DNA from: Candidatus Segatella violae
Lineage (GTDB): Bacteria > Bacteroidota > Bacteroidia > Bacteroidales > Bacteroidaceae
Assembly (NCBI GenBank): GCA_002440225.1
Contig: DJSH01000077.1
Location: forward strand, 53,686-60,978
Direction of reading: 5' to 3'
Length of the DNA: 7,293 bases
Shown: positions 1 to 5,190 of the stretch, piece after piece
Numbering within the stretch: position 1 is the stretch's first letter
Layout: every line of letters starts with the position of its first letter
Program-made: the position numbers and the translations under genes
Notes under the pieces: generated by a model
What the model was told of the DNA's origin: nothing
What the model saw: only the letters and a program-made list of their open reading frames with translations
Database searches by the model: none

Positions 1-131
1 TGTGGGTCGAGTGTTGCGTCTGCAAACTTGTTGATGCGATCCTGGTCGATTTGCAACCAGTCTGATTCTCCTAATTTCTCACCGAGGTGAGATGCAAATT
101 CCTCGTAGGAATTGATTACTAATTTTGCCAT
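1..131 (-). CDS. MaoC-family dehydratase, N-terminal fragment (cut by window edge)
   Basis: The minus strand from an ATG at 131 reads 43 codons without a stop and runs off the left edge of the window. The peptide starts MAKLVINSYEEF and contains SDWLQIDQDRINKFADATLD. The pattern W-x-x-I-x-Q-x-x-I-x-x-F-A-D-A-T-x-D is the typical N-terminus of MaoC-type (R)-specific enoyl-CoA hydratases, hot-dog fold enzymes that hydrate 2-enoyl-CoA substrates. The catalytic Asp/His region normally follows this segment and is outside the window, so activity cannot be judged. The start lies 69 bp after the ugd stop on the same strand. No TAnnTTTG box is visible in that gap, so co-transcription with ugd is likely but unproven. 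A small hairpin (GCAGA/TCTGC, 174-188) sits in the gap. The substrate is unknown. Confidence 0.8.
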   Translation of the reverse strand, partial: MAKLVINSYEEFASHLGEKLGESDWLQIDQDRINKFADATLDP

Positions 132-200
132 TTTCTTATTCTTGTTTTTAATGTTTATAATTTCTTTTTGTTGGCAGATTGTCTCTGCTGTTTACGGCTG

Positions 201-1454
201 CTAGTCTCTGCGGAAGATGTCGCGTGTGTAAACCTTGTCTTCCACGTCGTCGAGACATTTGTCGTATCGGTTGGCGATGATGGCCTGGCTCTGTTGTTTG
301 AAGAGCTTGAGGTCGTTCACCACACGGCTGCCGAAGAATGTGGAGCCGTCTTTCAGCGTTGGTTCGTATATGATTACTTGCGCTCCCTTTGCCTTGATGC
401 GCTTCATCACGCCCTGTATGCTGCTTTGGCGGAAGTTGTCGCTGTTGCTCTTCATCGTGAGTCGGTACACACCGATGGTGCAAGGCTTCTCCTCTTCGGC
501 ACGATAGTTGTTTTGGTTGGCGTAGTCGTAGTAGCCAGCCTTGTTGAGCACTCGGTCGGCGATGAAGTCTTTGCGGGTGCGGTTGCTCTCCACGATGGCC
601 TGGATGAGGTTCTCGGGCACATCGGCATAATTGGCGAGCAGCTGCTTGGTGTCCTTAGGCAGGCAATAGCCTCCGTAACCGAAGGATGGATTGTTGTAGA
701 AGGAGCCGATGCGAGGGTCCAGCCCCACGCCATCGATGATGGCCTTGGTGTCTAGTCCCTTCATCTCGGCGTAAGTATCCAGCTCGTTGAAGTAGCTCAC
801 GCGCAGTGCCAGGTAGGTGTTGGCGAAGAGTTTCACCGCCTCAGCCTCGGTCAGCCCCATGAAGAGCGTGTCGATGTTTTCCTTGATGGCTCCCTCTTGC
901 AGCAGAGCGGCGAAGGTGTGCGCTGCCTGGTCTAGTCGCTCGTCGTCCTTGGGTCTGCCCACGATGATGCGGCTAGGGTAGAGGTTGTCGTAGAGAGCCT
1001 TGCTCTCGCGCAGAAACTCTGGGGCGAAGATGATGTTGTCGCTGCCTGTTTTCTTGCGGATGCTCTCGGTGTAGCCTACAGGGATGGTGCTCTTGATGAC
1101 CATGATGGCCTTGGGATTTACCTGCATCACCAGCCTGATGACCTCCTCTACATGTGATGTGTCGAAATAGTTCTTCACCGGGTCGTAGTTGGTAGGGGTG
1201 GCTATGACCACGAAGTCGGCGTCTTTATAGGCTTCTGCTCCGTTGGTGGTAGCCTTGAGGTGGAGGTCTTTCTCCTTCAAGTATTTTTCTATGTATTCGT
1301 CTTGGATGGGAGAGCGACGGGAGTTGATGAGCTCCACTTTCTCGGGCACCACGTCTACCGCCACCACCTGATGGTGCTGGCTCAGCAGGGTGGCGATGCT
1401 CAGGCCTACATAGCCTGTGCCAGCCACGGCGATTTTGATATTCTCGTTTGTCAT
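201..1454 (-). CDS. ugd: UDP-glucose 6-dehydrogenase
   Basis: This 417-residue enzyme oxidises UDP-glucose to UDP-glucuronate in two NAD-dependent steps in the cytoplasm, supplying precursors for capsule, exopolysaccharide or LPS. The Rossmann signature GTGYVG is at residues 12-17. KSTIPVG is at 121-127, APEFLRE at 144-150, and EAVKLFANTYLA at 205-216 with the conserved Lys208. The catalytic segment GYGGYCLPKDTK (259-270) carries the nucleophile Cys264 and Lys267/Asp268. The NAD-binding C-terminal domain includes MKSNSDNFRQSSIQG and ends in VYTRDIFRRD. From memory it aligns well with E. coli Ugd (388 residues) except for extra residues around 303-324. The ATG at 1454 fits, because the GxGYVG loop then begins 11 residues in and a promoter lies just upstream. 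All key residues are present. The maoC-like gene follows 69 bp downstream. Confidence 0.96.
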   Translation of the reverse strand: MTNENIKIAVAGTGYVGLSIATLLSQHHQVVAVDVVPEKVELINSRRSPIQDEYIEKYLKEKDLHLKATTNGAEAYKDADFVVIATPTNYDPVKNYFDTSHVEEVIRLVMQVNPKAIMVIKSTIPVGYTESIRKKTGSDNIIFAPEFLRESKALYDNLYPSRIIVGRPKDDERLDQAAHTFAALLQEGAIKENIDTLFMGLTEAEAVKLFANTYLALRVSYFNELDTYAEMKGLDTKAIIDGVGLDPRIGSFYNNPSFGYGGYCLPKDTKQLLANYADVPENLIQAIVESNRTRKDFIADRVLNKAGYYDYANQNNYRAEEEKPCTIGVYRLTMKSNSDNFRQSSIQGVMKRIKAKGAQVIIYEPTLKDGSTFFGSRVVNDLKLFKQQSQAIIANRYDKCLDDVEDKVYTRDIFRRD

Positions 1455-1483
1455 TTATAAAATATGTATAATTTAATAGAATG

Positions 1484-1514
1484 CAAAGATAGTGGAAAAG
1501 GTGGAGAATACAAA
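1484..1514 (-). promoter_or_regulatory. Bacteroidota-type promoter for ugd
   Basis: On the minus strand the -7 box TATCTTTG (plus-strand positions 1484-1491) is preceded by TTTG (1511-1514) with a 19-bp spacer. This matches the Bacteroidota sigma-ABfr consensus TTTG-N19-21-TAnnTTTG. Transcription would start near 1477, giving a short AT-rich 5' leader of about 20-25 nt before the ugd ATG. No Shine-Dalgarno is visible in that leader, as is usual in this phylum. Confidence 0.8.
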
Positions 1515-1552
1515 GAGAATGCGAGTTTTTTATCAAAAAATAACCCTTCCAT

Positions 1553-1602
1553 AATTTGCGAATTTCTGAACGACTGGCCTATCGCTCGGAATTTCGCAAA
1601 TT
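1553..1602. repeat. 50-bp imperfect palindrome (21-nt arms, 8-nt loop)
   Basis: The arms at 1553-1573 and 1582-1602 pair at 19 of 21 positions, one of them a G-T pair. The mismatches are one T/T and one A/C. The outer 10 bp (AATTTGCGAA / TTCGCAAATT) are perfect. It lies between the HsdR-N-like gene and ugd, both on the minus strand, upstream of the ugd promoter. Neither strand has an immediate long T-run after the stem, so it is not a textbook terminator, although four Ts follow on the plus strand. It could stabilise the upstream transcript's 3' end or be a short REP-like element. Confidence 0.7.
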
Positions 1603-1622
1603 TTGCATCGGTTGTGTTTGGT

Positions 1623-1757
1623 TTGTGAGGCATCAGGTGTTGAGTTGTGAGGTCGCAGGTATTGGGTTGTGAGGTGGCAGGTGTTGAGTTGTGAGGCCGC
1701 AGGTGCTTGGGCTGTGAGAAAGCGAATGCTGAGGCTTTGAAACTGTGAATGCTGAGG
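1623..1757. repeat. degenerate 22/23-bp tandem repeat, about six units
   Basis: Units begin at 1623, 1645, 1667, 1689, 1712 and 1735. The first three are 22 bp and near-identical, with core TTGTGAGG-NNN-CAGGTRTTGRG. The last three are 23 bp and increasingly diverged, with cores such as CTGTGAG...GAATGCTGAGG. The period is not a multiple of three, so the array is not a coding repeat in any frame. It lies in the 3' region after the HsdR-N-like gene, upstream of the 50-bp palindrome. A minisatellite decaying from one end fits the pattern. No function is evident. Confidence 0.75.
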
Positions 1758-1782
1758 ACTTTGGCTGCTAATGCCAAGGGGG

Positions 1783-2241
1783 CTAAATTGTCAATAATTC
1801 TGAATAGTCGGGAATGTCTTCGAGAAATACATATTTTTTACCTTCGTAGTCCATCTTGCAGATGTAGTGTTGCAGTCCGTTGCTCACCACCAGAAAATCG
1901 ACGTGGAGGAGCAGGTTGTATACTGATATTTGGTCGAACACTTTTTGGGTGATGGGGATGTGTGGAGCCTTGTACTCGATGATCATTCGTGGGCGGAGCT
2001 CGCGAGAATAGAGCACGCTGTCGGCTCTTAGCACCTTGTCGCCACACTTCAGTTGAATCTCGTTGGCGAGCAGGGCTGCGGGGTAGCCCTTGTGCTCTAT
2101 CAGGAAATGGATGAAGTGTTGGCGCACCCATTCTTCAGGGGTGAGTGCGATGAATTTTCGACGCAAGATGTCGAGTATCTGTGGGTGCTGTTTGGTGCCC
2201 GAAACCTTATATTCGAAGGGCGGTAAATTTAAGCGAATCAT
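1783..2241 (-). CDS. standalone HsdR-N-like PD-(D/E)XK nuclease-fold protein
   Basis: This 152-residue protein resembles the N-terminal domain of type I restriction HsdR subunits (the HSDR_N_2-type family), but occurs alone without helicase or methylase genes. It has the nuclease layout: a helical N-terminus with Glu61 (ANEIQL), Asp74 in LRADSVLYSRE, and the Glu89-x-Lys91 pair in RMIIEYKAP, followed by QISVYN (104-109) as in the family. The predicted metal-binding triad D74/E89/K91 is therefore intact. The ATG at 2241 is the first in frame and gives the usual family length of about 150. It diverges from holA. I recall this neighbour arrangement from other Bacteroidales genomes, which would suggest a conserved housekeeping role rather than a restriction system. 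The biological substrate is unknown. The start lacks a Shine-Dalgarno, and the promoter is uncertain. Confidence 0.85.
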   Translation of the reverse strand: MIRLNLPPFEYKVSGTKQHPQILDILRRKFIALTPEEWVRQHFIHFLIEHKGYPAALLANEIQLKCGDKVLRADSVLYSRELRPRMIIEYKAPHIPITQKVFDQISVYNLLLHVDFLVVSNGLQHYICKMDYEGKKYVFLEDIPDYSELLTI

Positions 2242-2314
2242 TTTCTTGTCTTTTATTGAGGGTGCGAAATGAGATTTTTCTACACCTTATTATATATAGT
2301 TCAAATTATTTTTG

Positions 2315-2322
2315 TACCTTTG
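2315..2322 (+). promoter_or_regulatory. upstream promoter -7 box for holA
   Basis: TACCTTTG followed by CGC matches the Bacteroidota -7 consensus TAnnTTTG. The expected -33 TTTG is weak: the DNA about 20 bp upstream is TA-rich without a clear match. Transcription from here would give a leader of about 85 nt before the holA ATG at 2413. It also shows that the in-frame upstream ATG at 2269 is not the real start, since that would put the promoter inside the coding region. Confidence 0.6.
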
Positions 2323-2338
2323 CGCACAGATAATGCTG

Positions 2339-2362
2339 ACGAGCGCAATGAAAGCTCGTTTT
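2339..2362 (+). other. possible small leader hairpin with T-run upstream of holA
   Basis: ACGAGC (2339-2344) can pair with GCTCGT (2354-2359) around a 9-nt loop, and four Ts (2359-2362) overlap its 3' end. It would form only in transcripts from the upstream promoter at 2315. It is too weak to call a terminator, but its place between two candidate promoters could allow partial attenuation. Confidence 0.3.
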
Positions 2363-2381
2363 CAAATTGCCGAGTGCAGCT

Positions 2382-2398
2382 TATCTTTGGCAAAGATA
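2382..2398. promoter_or_regulatory. perfect palindrome of two back-to-back -7 boxes between divergent genes
   Basis: TATCTTTG-G-CAAAGATA has 8-bp perfect arms about a single G. Each arm is a consensus -7 box TAnnTTTG, one per strand. On the plus strand TTTT at 2359-2362 lies 19 bp upstream, which would give holA a leader of about 18 nt. On the minus strand only an imperfect -33 (TTTC at a 20-bp spacing, inside the start of holA) is present, and the leader to the HsdR-N-like gene would be about 140 nt. It may instead be an operator or coincidence. Confidence 0.5.
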
Positions 2399-2412
2399 CA
2401 AAAAATATTTCA

Positions 2413-3441
2413 ATGGCAGAAAAGAAAAGCGGAATAAGTTACGAGTCTATCATGAAAGATTTGAAGGCTCGCAAGTTCGCCCCCGTCTATGTGTTGATGG
2501 GCGACGAACCTTTCTATATAGATAAGATTTGTGACTACATCATGGAGAACGTGCTCAAACCTGAGGAACGTGACTTCAACCAGACTGTGGTCTTTGGTGC
2601 CGACACCACGGCAGCCCAGGTTGCCGACCTCTGCAAGGGCTATCCGATGATGGCCGAGCACAGGGTAGTGGTGGTGAAGGAAGCTCAGAATTTGCGAATT
2701 TTGGAGGCGCTTGAGAAGTATCTCGAAAATCCCGTAAAATCGACCATCCTTGTTTACTGTCACAAAAACGGCAGTATTGACCGCCGTAAAAAGTTCTTGC
2801 CTCGTGCCGAAAAGGTGGGGGTGGTGTTTGAGAGCAAGAAGCTCTACGACCGCCAGCTGCCTAGTTTCATCGAGACTTACCTGAAGGTGCACAAGGCCAC
2901 GATAGAGCCAAAGGCCACTCAGATGATAGCCGACCACATCGGGGCTGATTTGAACCGACTCACCTCCGAGCTCGACAAGCTGCTCCTCTCTCTCTCTGAT
3001 TCCGACCGGAGGGTTACGCCAGAGTTGGTGGAGCGAGAGATTGGGGTGAGCAAAGATTTCAATGCGTTCGAGTTGCGCAGCGCCATCGTAAACCGGGATG
3101 TTTTCAAGGCTAATCAGATAATAAATTATTTTGACAGCAATCCGAAGAGTGGTTCGCTCTATGCTCTTCTCCCGATGCTCTTTTCTTATTTCCAAAATTT
3201 GATGATAGCTTATTATGCACCCAACAAACAGAACGAGAGTGAGCTCGCAAAATTCTTGGATTTGCGAGGAACTTGGGCTGTGCGCGACTATGTTACAGGA
3301 ATGAGAAACTTCTCTGGGATGAAGGTGATGCAGATTATCGACAAGTTCAAGGAGGTGGATGCAAAGAGCAAGGGTCTTGACAATCCATTCACTTCGGCTG
3401 GCGAATTGATGAGAGAACTCGTCTTTTTTATCCTCCACTAG
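2413..3441 (+). CDS. holA: DNA polymerase III subunit delta
   Basis: This 342-residue protein is the delta subunit of the clamp loader. It opens the beta sliding clamp so that it can be placed on primed DNA, working with gamma/tau and delta-prime. The N-terminal AAA+-like region contains VYVLMGDEPFYIDKI (residues 25-39), the usual G-x-E/D-x-F start of the family. HRVVVVKEAQNL (83-94) follows. The middle region has GADLNRLTSELDKL (177-190), a strong HolA signature, then FNAFELRSAIVNRDVFKANQI (216-236). The C-terminal collar region ends in a hydrophobic helix. No Walker A is seen, as expected for delta. The frame is open from an ATG at 2269, but MAEKKSG at 2413 is chosen because both candidate promoters lie between the two ATGs and the family begins here. 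It is divergent from the HsdR-N-like gene and followed by an intrinsic terminator. Confidence 0.93.
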   Translation: MAEKKSGISYESIMKDLKARKFAPVYVLMGDEPFYIDKICDYIMENVLKPEERDFNQTVVFGADTTAAQVADLCKGYPMMAEHRVVVVKEAQNLRILEALEKYLENPVKSTILVYCHKNGSIDRRKKFLPRAEKVGVVFESKKLYDRQLPSFIETYLKVHKATIEPKATQMIADHIGADLNRLTSELDKLLLSLSDSDRRVTPELVEREIGVSKDFNAFELRSAIVNRDVFKANQIINYFDSNPKSGSLYALLPMLFSYFQNLMIAYYAPNKQNESELAKFLDLRGTWAVRDYVTGMRNFSGMKVMQIIDKFKEVDAKSKGLDNPFTSAGELMRELVFFILH

Positions 3442-3567
3442 CGAGTGCCCATTCTCTCTGATGGATGGGAGAGGGGAGGGAAGAGTTTTCTCTCGGCGAC
3501 TGTGGAAGGGAACCGTTTTCTGGCTGGCAGAAGAAAGCCCTAAGATAGCGTTTAGGATTATAAATAT

Positions 3568-3622
3568 CCCCCAAACTGGGTCTGTTTTGGTTAAAAATGG
3601 GCGCAGTTTGGGGGCTTTTTTT
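3568..3622 (+). terminator. intrinsic terminator after holA
   Basis: An 11-bp perfect stem, CCCCCAAACTG (3568-3578) with CAGTTTGGGGG (3604-3614), closes a 25-nt loop and is followed by C and seven Ts (3616-3622). It starts 127 bp after the holA stop. The minus strand has no T-run after the stem, so it works in one direction only. A second small stem, GCCC/GGGC (3623-3635), follows at once. Confidence 0.82.
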
Positions 3623-3884
3623 GCCCGTTTTGGGCCTAAAAACAGCAAAATTGGCTCTTTTCTGAGCTAGATGGTCATTTTTCGTGATAGGCTAAAATAC
3701 ATTGTAAATATTCTGTTTTTCAGTATGTTAGCGCAAATAACCATCTTCGTGGTTGGCGTATTTGGCTTTTACTCCTACATCGGGGCAGAATATGGCGAAA
3801 ATGGAAAAAATAGCCATTTTAAGTCCTTCTTATTTTGTTGTTTGCATTTGTTAAGGTTTAGTTTTCGAAAGTTTACTTATTTAA

Positions 3885-4290
3885 ATTTATAAATCACAAG
3901 GTGTTCTTTTGATTTATAAATATAAATGTAAGAAAACTAAAGTTTGTTTCGACTGGCATAAGTTTATATATATAAATATAAATCTACCGCTTTCAAAATG
4001 TAAATGAATAAATATGCGATTAAGCTTAGTGCTTTATAACTACATGAAACCCAACTTGTTATGATTATATTTGAAATATAAGACCAATAGTCTTGCCGGA
4101 AAAAGGCAGAAGATGCTGCATATAACCCTAGAATTCCTATTATATAGCTAGTTTAAGTATGGAAAAGCCAGCTAATTAGCTATTATTAATAAAGAATTGA
4201 TTAATATGTATTTTGAAATACTAAATAAAGATTTATAAATATAAACCCAAAAATTTGCCTACCTGCTGTGAGAATTTTAAATTTATAAAT
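3885..4290 (+). repeat. dispersed ATTTATAAAT palindromes (five sites)
   Basis: The perfect 10-bp palindrome ATTTATAAAT occurs at 3885-3894, 3912-3921, 4231-4240 and 4281-4290. A longer variant, TTTATATATATAAA, is at 3963-3976. Three of the five sites are followed by an extra ATAAA- or TATAAAT-type half (3921-3927, 3977-3983, 4241-4245), all in the same orientation, and the 4281 copy is followed by the near-match ACAAA. Spacings are 27, 51, 268 and 50 bp. The last copy ends about 40 bp before the -33 box of the HTH gene. AT-rich DNA makes such words more likely by chance, so operator function is an inference. Confidence 0.55.
4065..4081. repeat. 17-bp AT-rich perfect palindrome
   Basis: TTATATTT-G-AAATATAA has perfect 8-bp arms around one G. 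It lies in the middle of the long spacer, about 385 bp before the HTH start codon and between the two clusters of ATTTATAAAT sites. It could be a protein-binding site. Low sequence complexity makes chance a real alternative. Confidence 0.4.
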
Positions 4291-4330
4291 ACAAACATAA
4301 AGTTTAAAAAACTAAATATTTTCAAGAAAG

Positions 4331-4362
4331 TTTGGTAGTTCTATATTTTTGTTTTACCTTTG
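4331..4362 (+). promoter_or_regulatory. Bacteroidota-type promoter for the HTH gene
   Basis: TTTG (4331-4334), a 20-bp spacer and TACCTTTG (4355-4362) match the sigma-ABfr consensus. Transcription would begin near 4369, giving a leader of about 80 nt. Because the promoter overlaps the in-frame TTG at 4332, that upstream codon cannot be the start, which supports the ATG at 4452. Confidence 0.8.
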
Positions 4363-4378
4363 TAAAAGCAACCGAAAA

Positions 4379-4396
4379 AGGGGCAAAATTGCCCTT
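4379..4396. promoter_or_regulatory. palindrome/hairpin just after the HTH transcription start
   Basis: AGGGGCA (4379-4385) pairs with TGCCCTT (4390-4396) over a 4-nt loop AAAT, seven pairs with one G-T. As DNA it reads as the near-symmetric GGGCAA-AA-TTGCCC. It lies about 10 bp downstream of the predicted transcription start, a classic operator position for an autorepressor. As RNA it would form a small 5' hairpin. Both readings are inferences. Confidence 0.45.
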
Positions 4397-4451
4397 GTTC
4401 GGAAATATAACATCGAAACAAGACAAGAATGAACACTATAAATTTCAGAGC

Positions 4452-4976
4452 ATGAAAGATAGAATCAGACAGCTGATGGAAGATCAGCATCTCACTCAGC
4501 AAAATTTTGCGCAGCTCATCGGTACGACCCCTGCCACCCTGAGCAATATATTCAATGGAAAGACCAATCCGTCGCTTAGCATCGTCGACGGAATTCATAA
4601 GAGTTTTCCGCAGGTGAATGTTTATTGGATGCTCTATGGCACTCCTCCCATGTATATGAATCAGGAGGCTGGTGAGGGCGAAAATGATCACTCGGCTGCT
4701 GGCTCTTCCTCGGGAGGCGATGGGGCTATCGGGACAGCCAACCCAGGTTCGGCTGCTACAGGCGAGGCTACGCTCGATTTTGGCGGCAGCGATGCTCCAT
4801 CCTCCCCTGCCTCTCCTTCCCTTTTCGACCAGCCTAGAATGCAGGGTGTAAATCGTACACCTAAAAATATCACCCAAACGGAGGTAAAGTATATAGACAA
4901 ACCGCAGCGCAAGATTACCGAGATTCGTATTTTCTACGATGATCAGACGTGGGAGACCTTTGTACCCAAAAAATAA
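4452..4976 (+). CDS. XRE-like helix-turn-helix protein with low-complexity linker
   Basis: This 174-residue protein has three parts. Residues 1-66 form an XRE/lambda-repressor-type DNA-binding domain: LTQQNFAQLIG (14-24) is the first HTH helix and TPATLSNIFNGKTNPSL (26-42) the recognition helix and turn. It continues to FPQVNVYWMLYGTPPMYM, the usual family ending of this domain. Residues 70-135 are rich in Gly, Ser, Ala and Pro with acidic patches, and are probably disordered. Residues 146-174 end in KITEIRIFYDDQTWETFVPKK, a charged beta-like tail that I recall as conserved in Bacteroidales homologues. The ATG at 4452 is chosen over the in-frame TTG at 4332 because the promoter overlaps the latter. 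The gene stands alone between the AT-rich spacer and pyrK, which has its own promoter. Targets are unknown. Autoregulation through nearby palindromes is possible. Confidence 0.85.
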   Translation: MKDRIRQLMEDQHLTQQNFAQLIGTTPATLSNIFNGKTNPSLSIVDGIHKSFPQVNVYWMLYGTPPMYMNQEAGEGENDHSAAGSSSGGDGAIGTANPGSAATGEATLDFGGSDAPSSPASPSLFDQPRMQGVNRTPKNITQTEVKYIDKPQRKITEIRIFYDDQTWETFVPKK

Positions 4977-4990
4977 GTTGAAAGAGTGAA

Positions 4991-5019
4991 TTTGACATTT
5001 GACATTTGACCATTTTGAC
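4991..5019 (+). repeat. short TTTGAC tandem repeat
   Basis: TTTGAC occurs four times, at 4991-4996, 4998-5003, 5005-5010 and 5014-5019, the first three with a strict 7-bp period (TTTGACA). It starts 14 bp after the HTH stop codon. The following spacer up to about 5100 is G-rich and holds no clear terminator. No role is evident. Confidence 0.7.
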
Positions 5020-5106
5020 CACTTCCAGGTGTGTTGGGGGGTGGAGTCGGGTGTGCCTTGCTGTTGGATGCTTTTGCGGGGGTGGGCTATAAAAAATCGA
5101 GAAATC

Positions 5107-5139
5107 TTTTCTTTAAGTCATTTTTTTGCCGTACCTTTG
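5107..5139 (+). promoter_or_regulatory. Bacteroidota-type promoter for pyrK-pyrD
   Basis: TACCTTTG (5132-5139) followed by C is a consensus -7 box. TTTT at 5107-5110, 21 bp upstream, can serve as the -33 box, differing at one base from TTTG. Transcription would begin near 5146, giving a structured leader of about 125 nt before the pyrK ATG at 5271. Confidence 0.7.
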
Positions 5140-5158
5140 CACTATATATTATAAATAA

Positions 5159-5185
5159 GGTGGCGGATCCCAAGGTTTTGCCACC
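5159..5185 (+). other. leader hairpin upstream of pyrK
   Basis: GGTGGC (5159-5164) pairs with GCCACC (5180-5185), extended inward by two G-U pairs and one A-U pair, leaving a 9-nt loop. It lies near the 5' end of the predicted pyrKD transcript. No U-run follows, so it is not a terminator. It may protect the 5' end or belong to a larger fold with the repeats downstream. Confidence 0.5.
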
Positions 5186-5190
5186 GTAAA

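Larger units (their letters stand above)
3623..4330. other. long AT-rich intergenic region without a convincing gene
   Basis: From about 3640 to 4330 the DNA is much more AT-rich than its neighbours. The longest reading frame (3671-3892 plus, 73 residues) includes a hydrophobic stretch but has no promoter box, no recognisable family and an untidy C-terminus, so it is not called. A 20-codon frame at 3792-3854 begins MAKMEKIAILSPSYF and has two in-frame stops before a further open stretch, which might be decayed coding DNA. A small hairpin AAAATGG/CCATTTT (3798-3820), a 12-bp palindrome AGCTAATTAGCT (4170-4181) and the repeats listed separately are the visible structures. No tRNA, IS ends or transposase was seen. 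Confidence 0.6.

Noticed and set aside
1623..1757. Tandem array as CRISPR
   Set aside because: Units are contiguous 22/23 bp without unique spacers.
1451..1777. 108-codon minus-strand frame across the tandem repeat region
   Set aside because: It covers the 22/23-bp array, the palindrome and the ugd promoter. The repeat period is not a multiple of three, and the start is not a good ATG.
2269..2412. N-terminal extension of holA from an upstream in-frame ATG
   Set aside because: Both candidate promoters and the palindrome lie inside it, and HolA homologues begin near MAEKKSG.
2410..3648. 412-codon open frame on the minus strand opposite holA
   Set aside because: It runs across the holA coding region and the terminator, shows no family motif, and is explained by codon composition of holA on the other strand.
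3461..3670. 69-codon plus-strand frame after holA
   Set aside because: It contains the intrinsic terminator and has no protein-like features.
3671..3892. 73-codon plus-strand frame with a hydrophobic stretch
   Set aside because: No promoter box, no recognisable family, and AT-rich low-complexity C-terminus. A real small membrane protein is possible but not supported.
3885..4290. AT-rich repeats as a CRISPR array or plasmid-type iteron origin
   Set aside because: Repeats are 10-16 bp, irregularly spaced, with no cas or rep gene nearby; too short for CRISPR and too sparse for iterons.
4332..4451. N-terminal extension of the HTH protein from a TTG codon
   Set aside because: The promoter with TTTG-N20-TACCTTTG overlaps this region, so it would not be transcribed as coding sequence.
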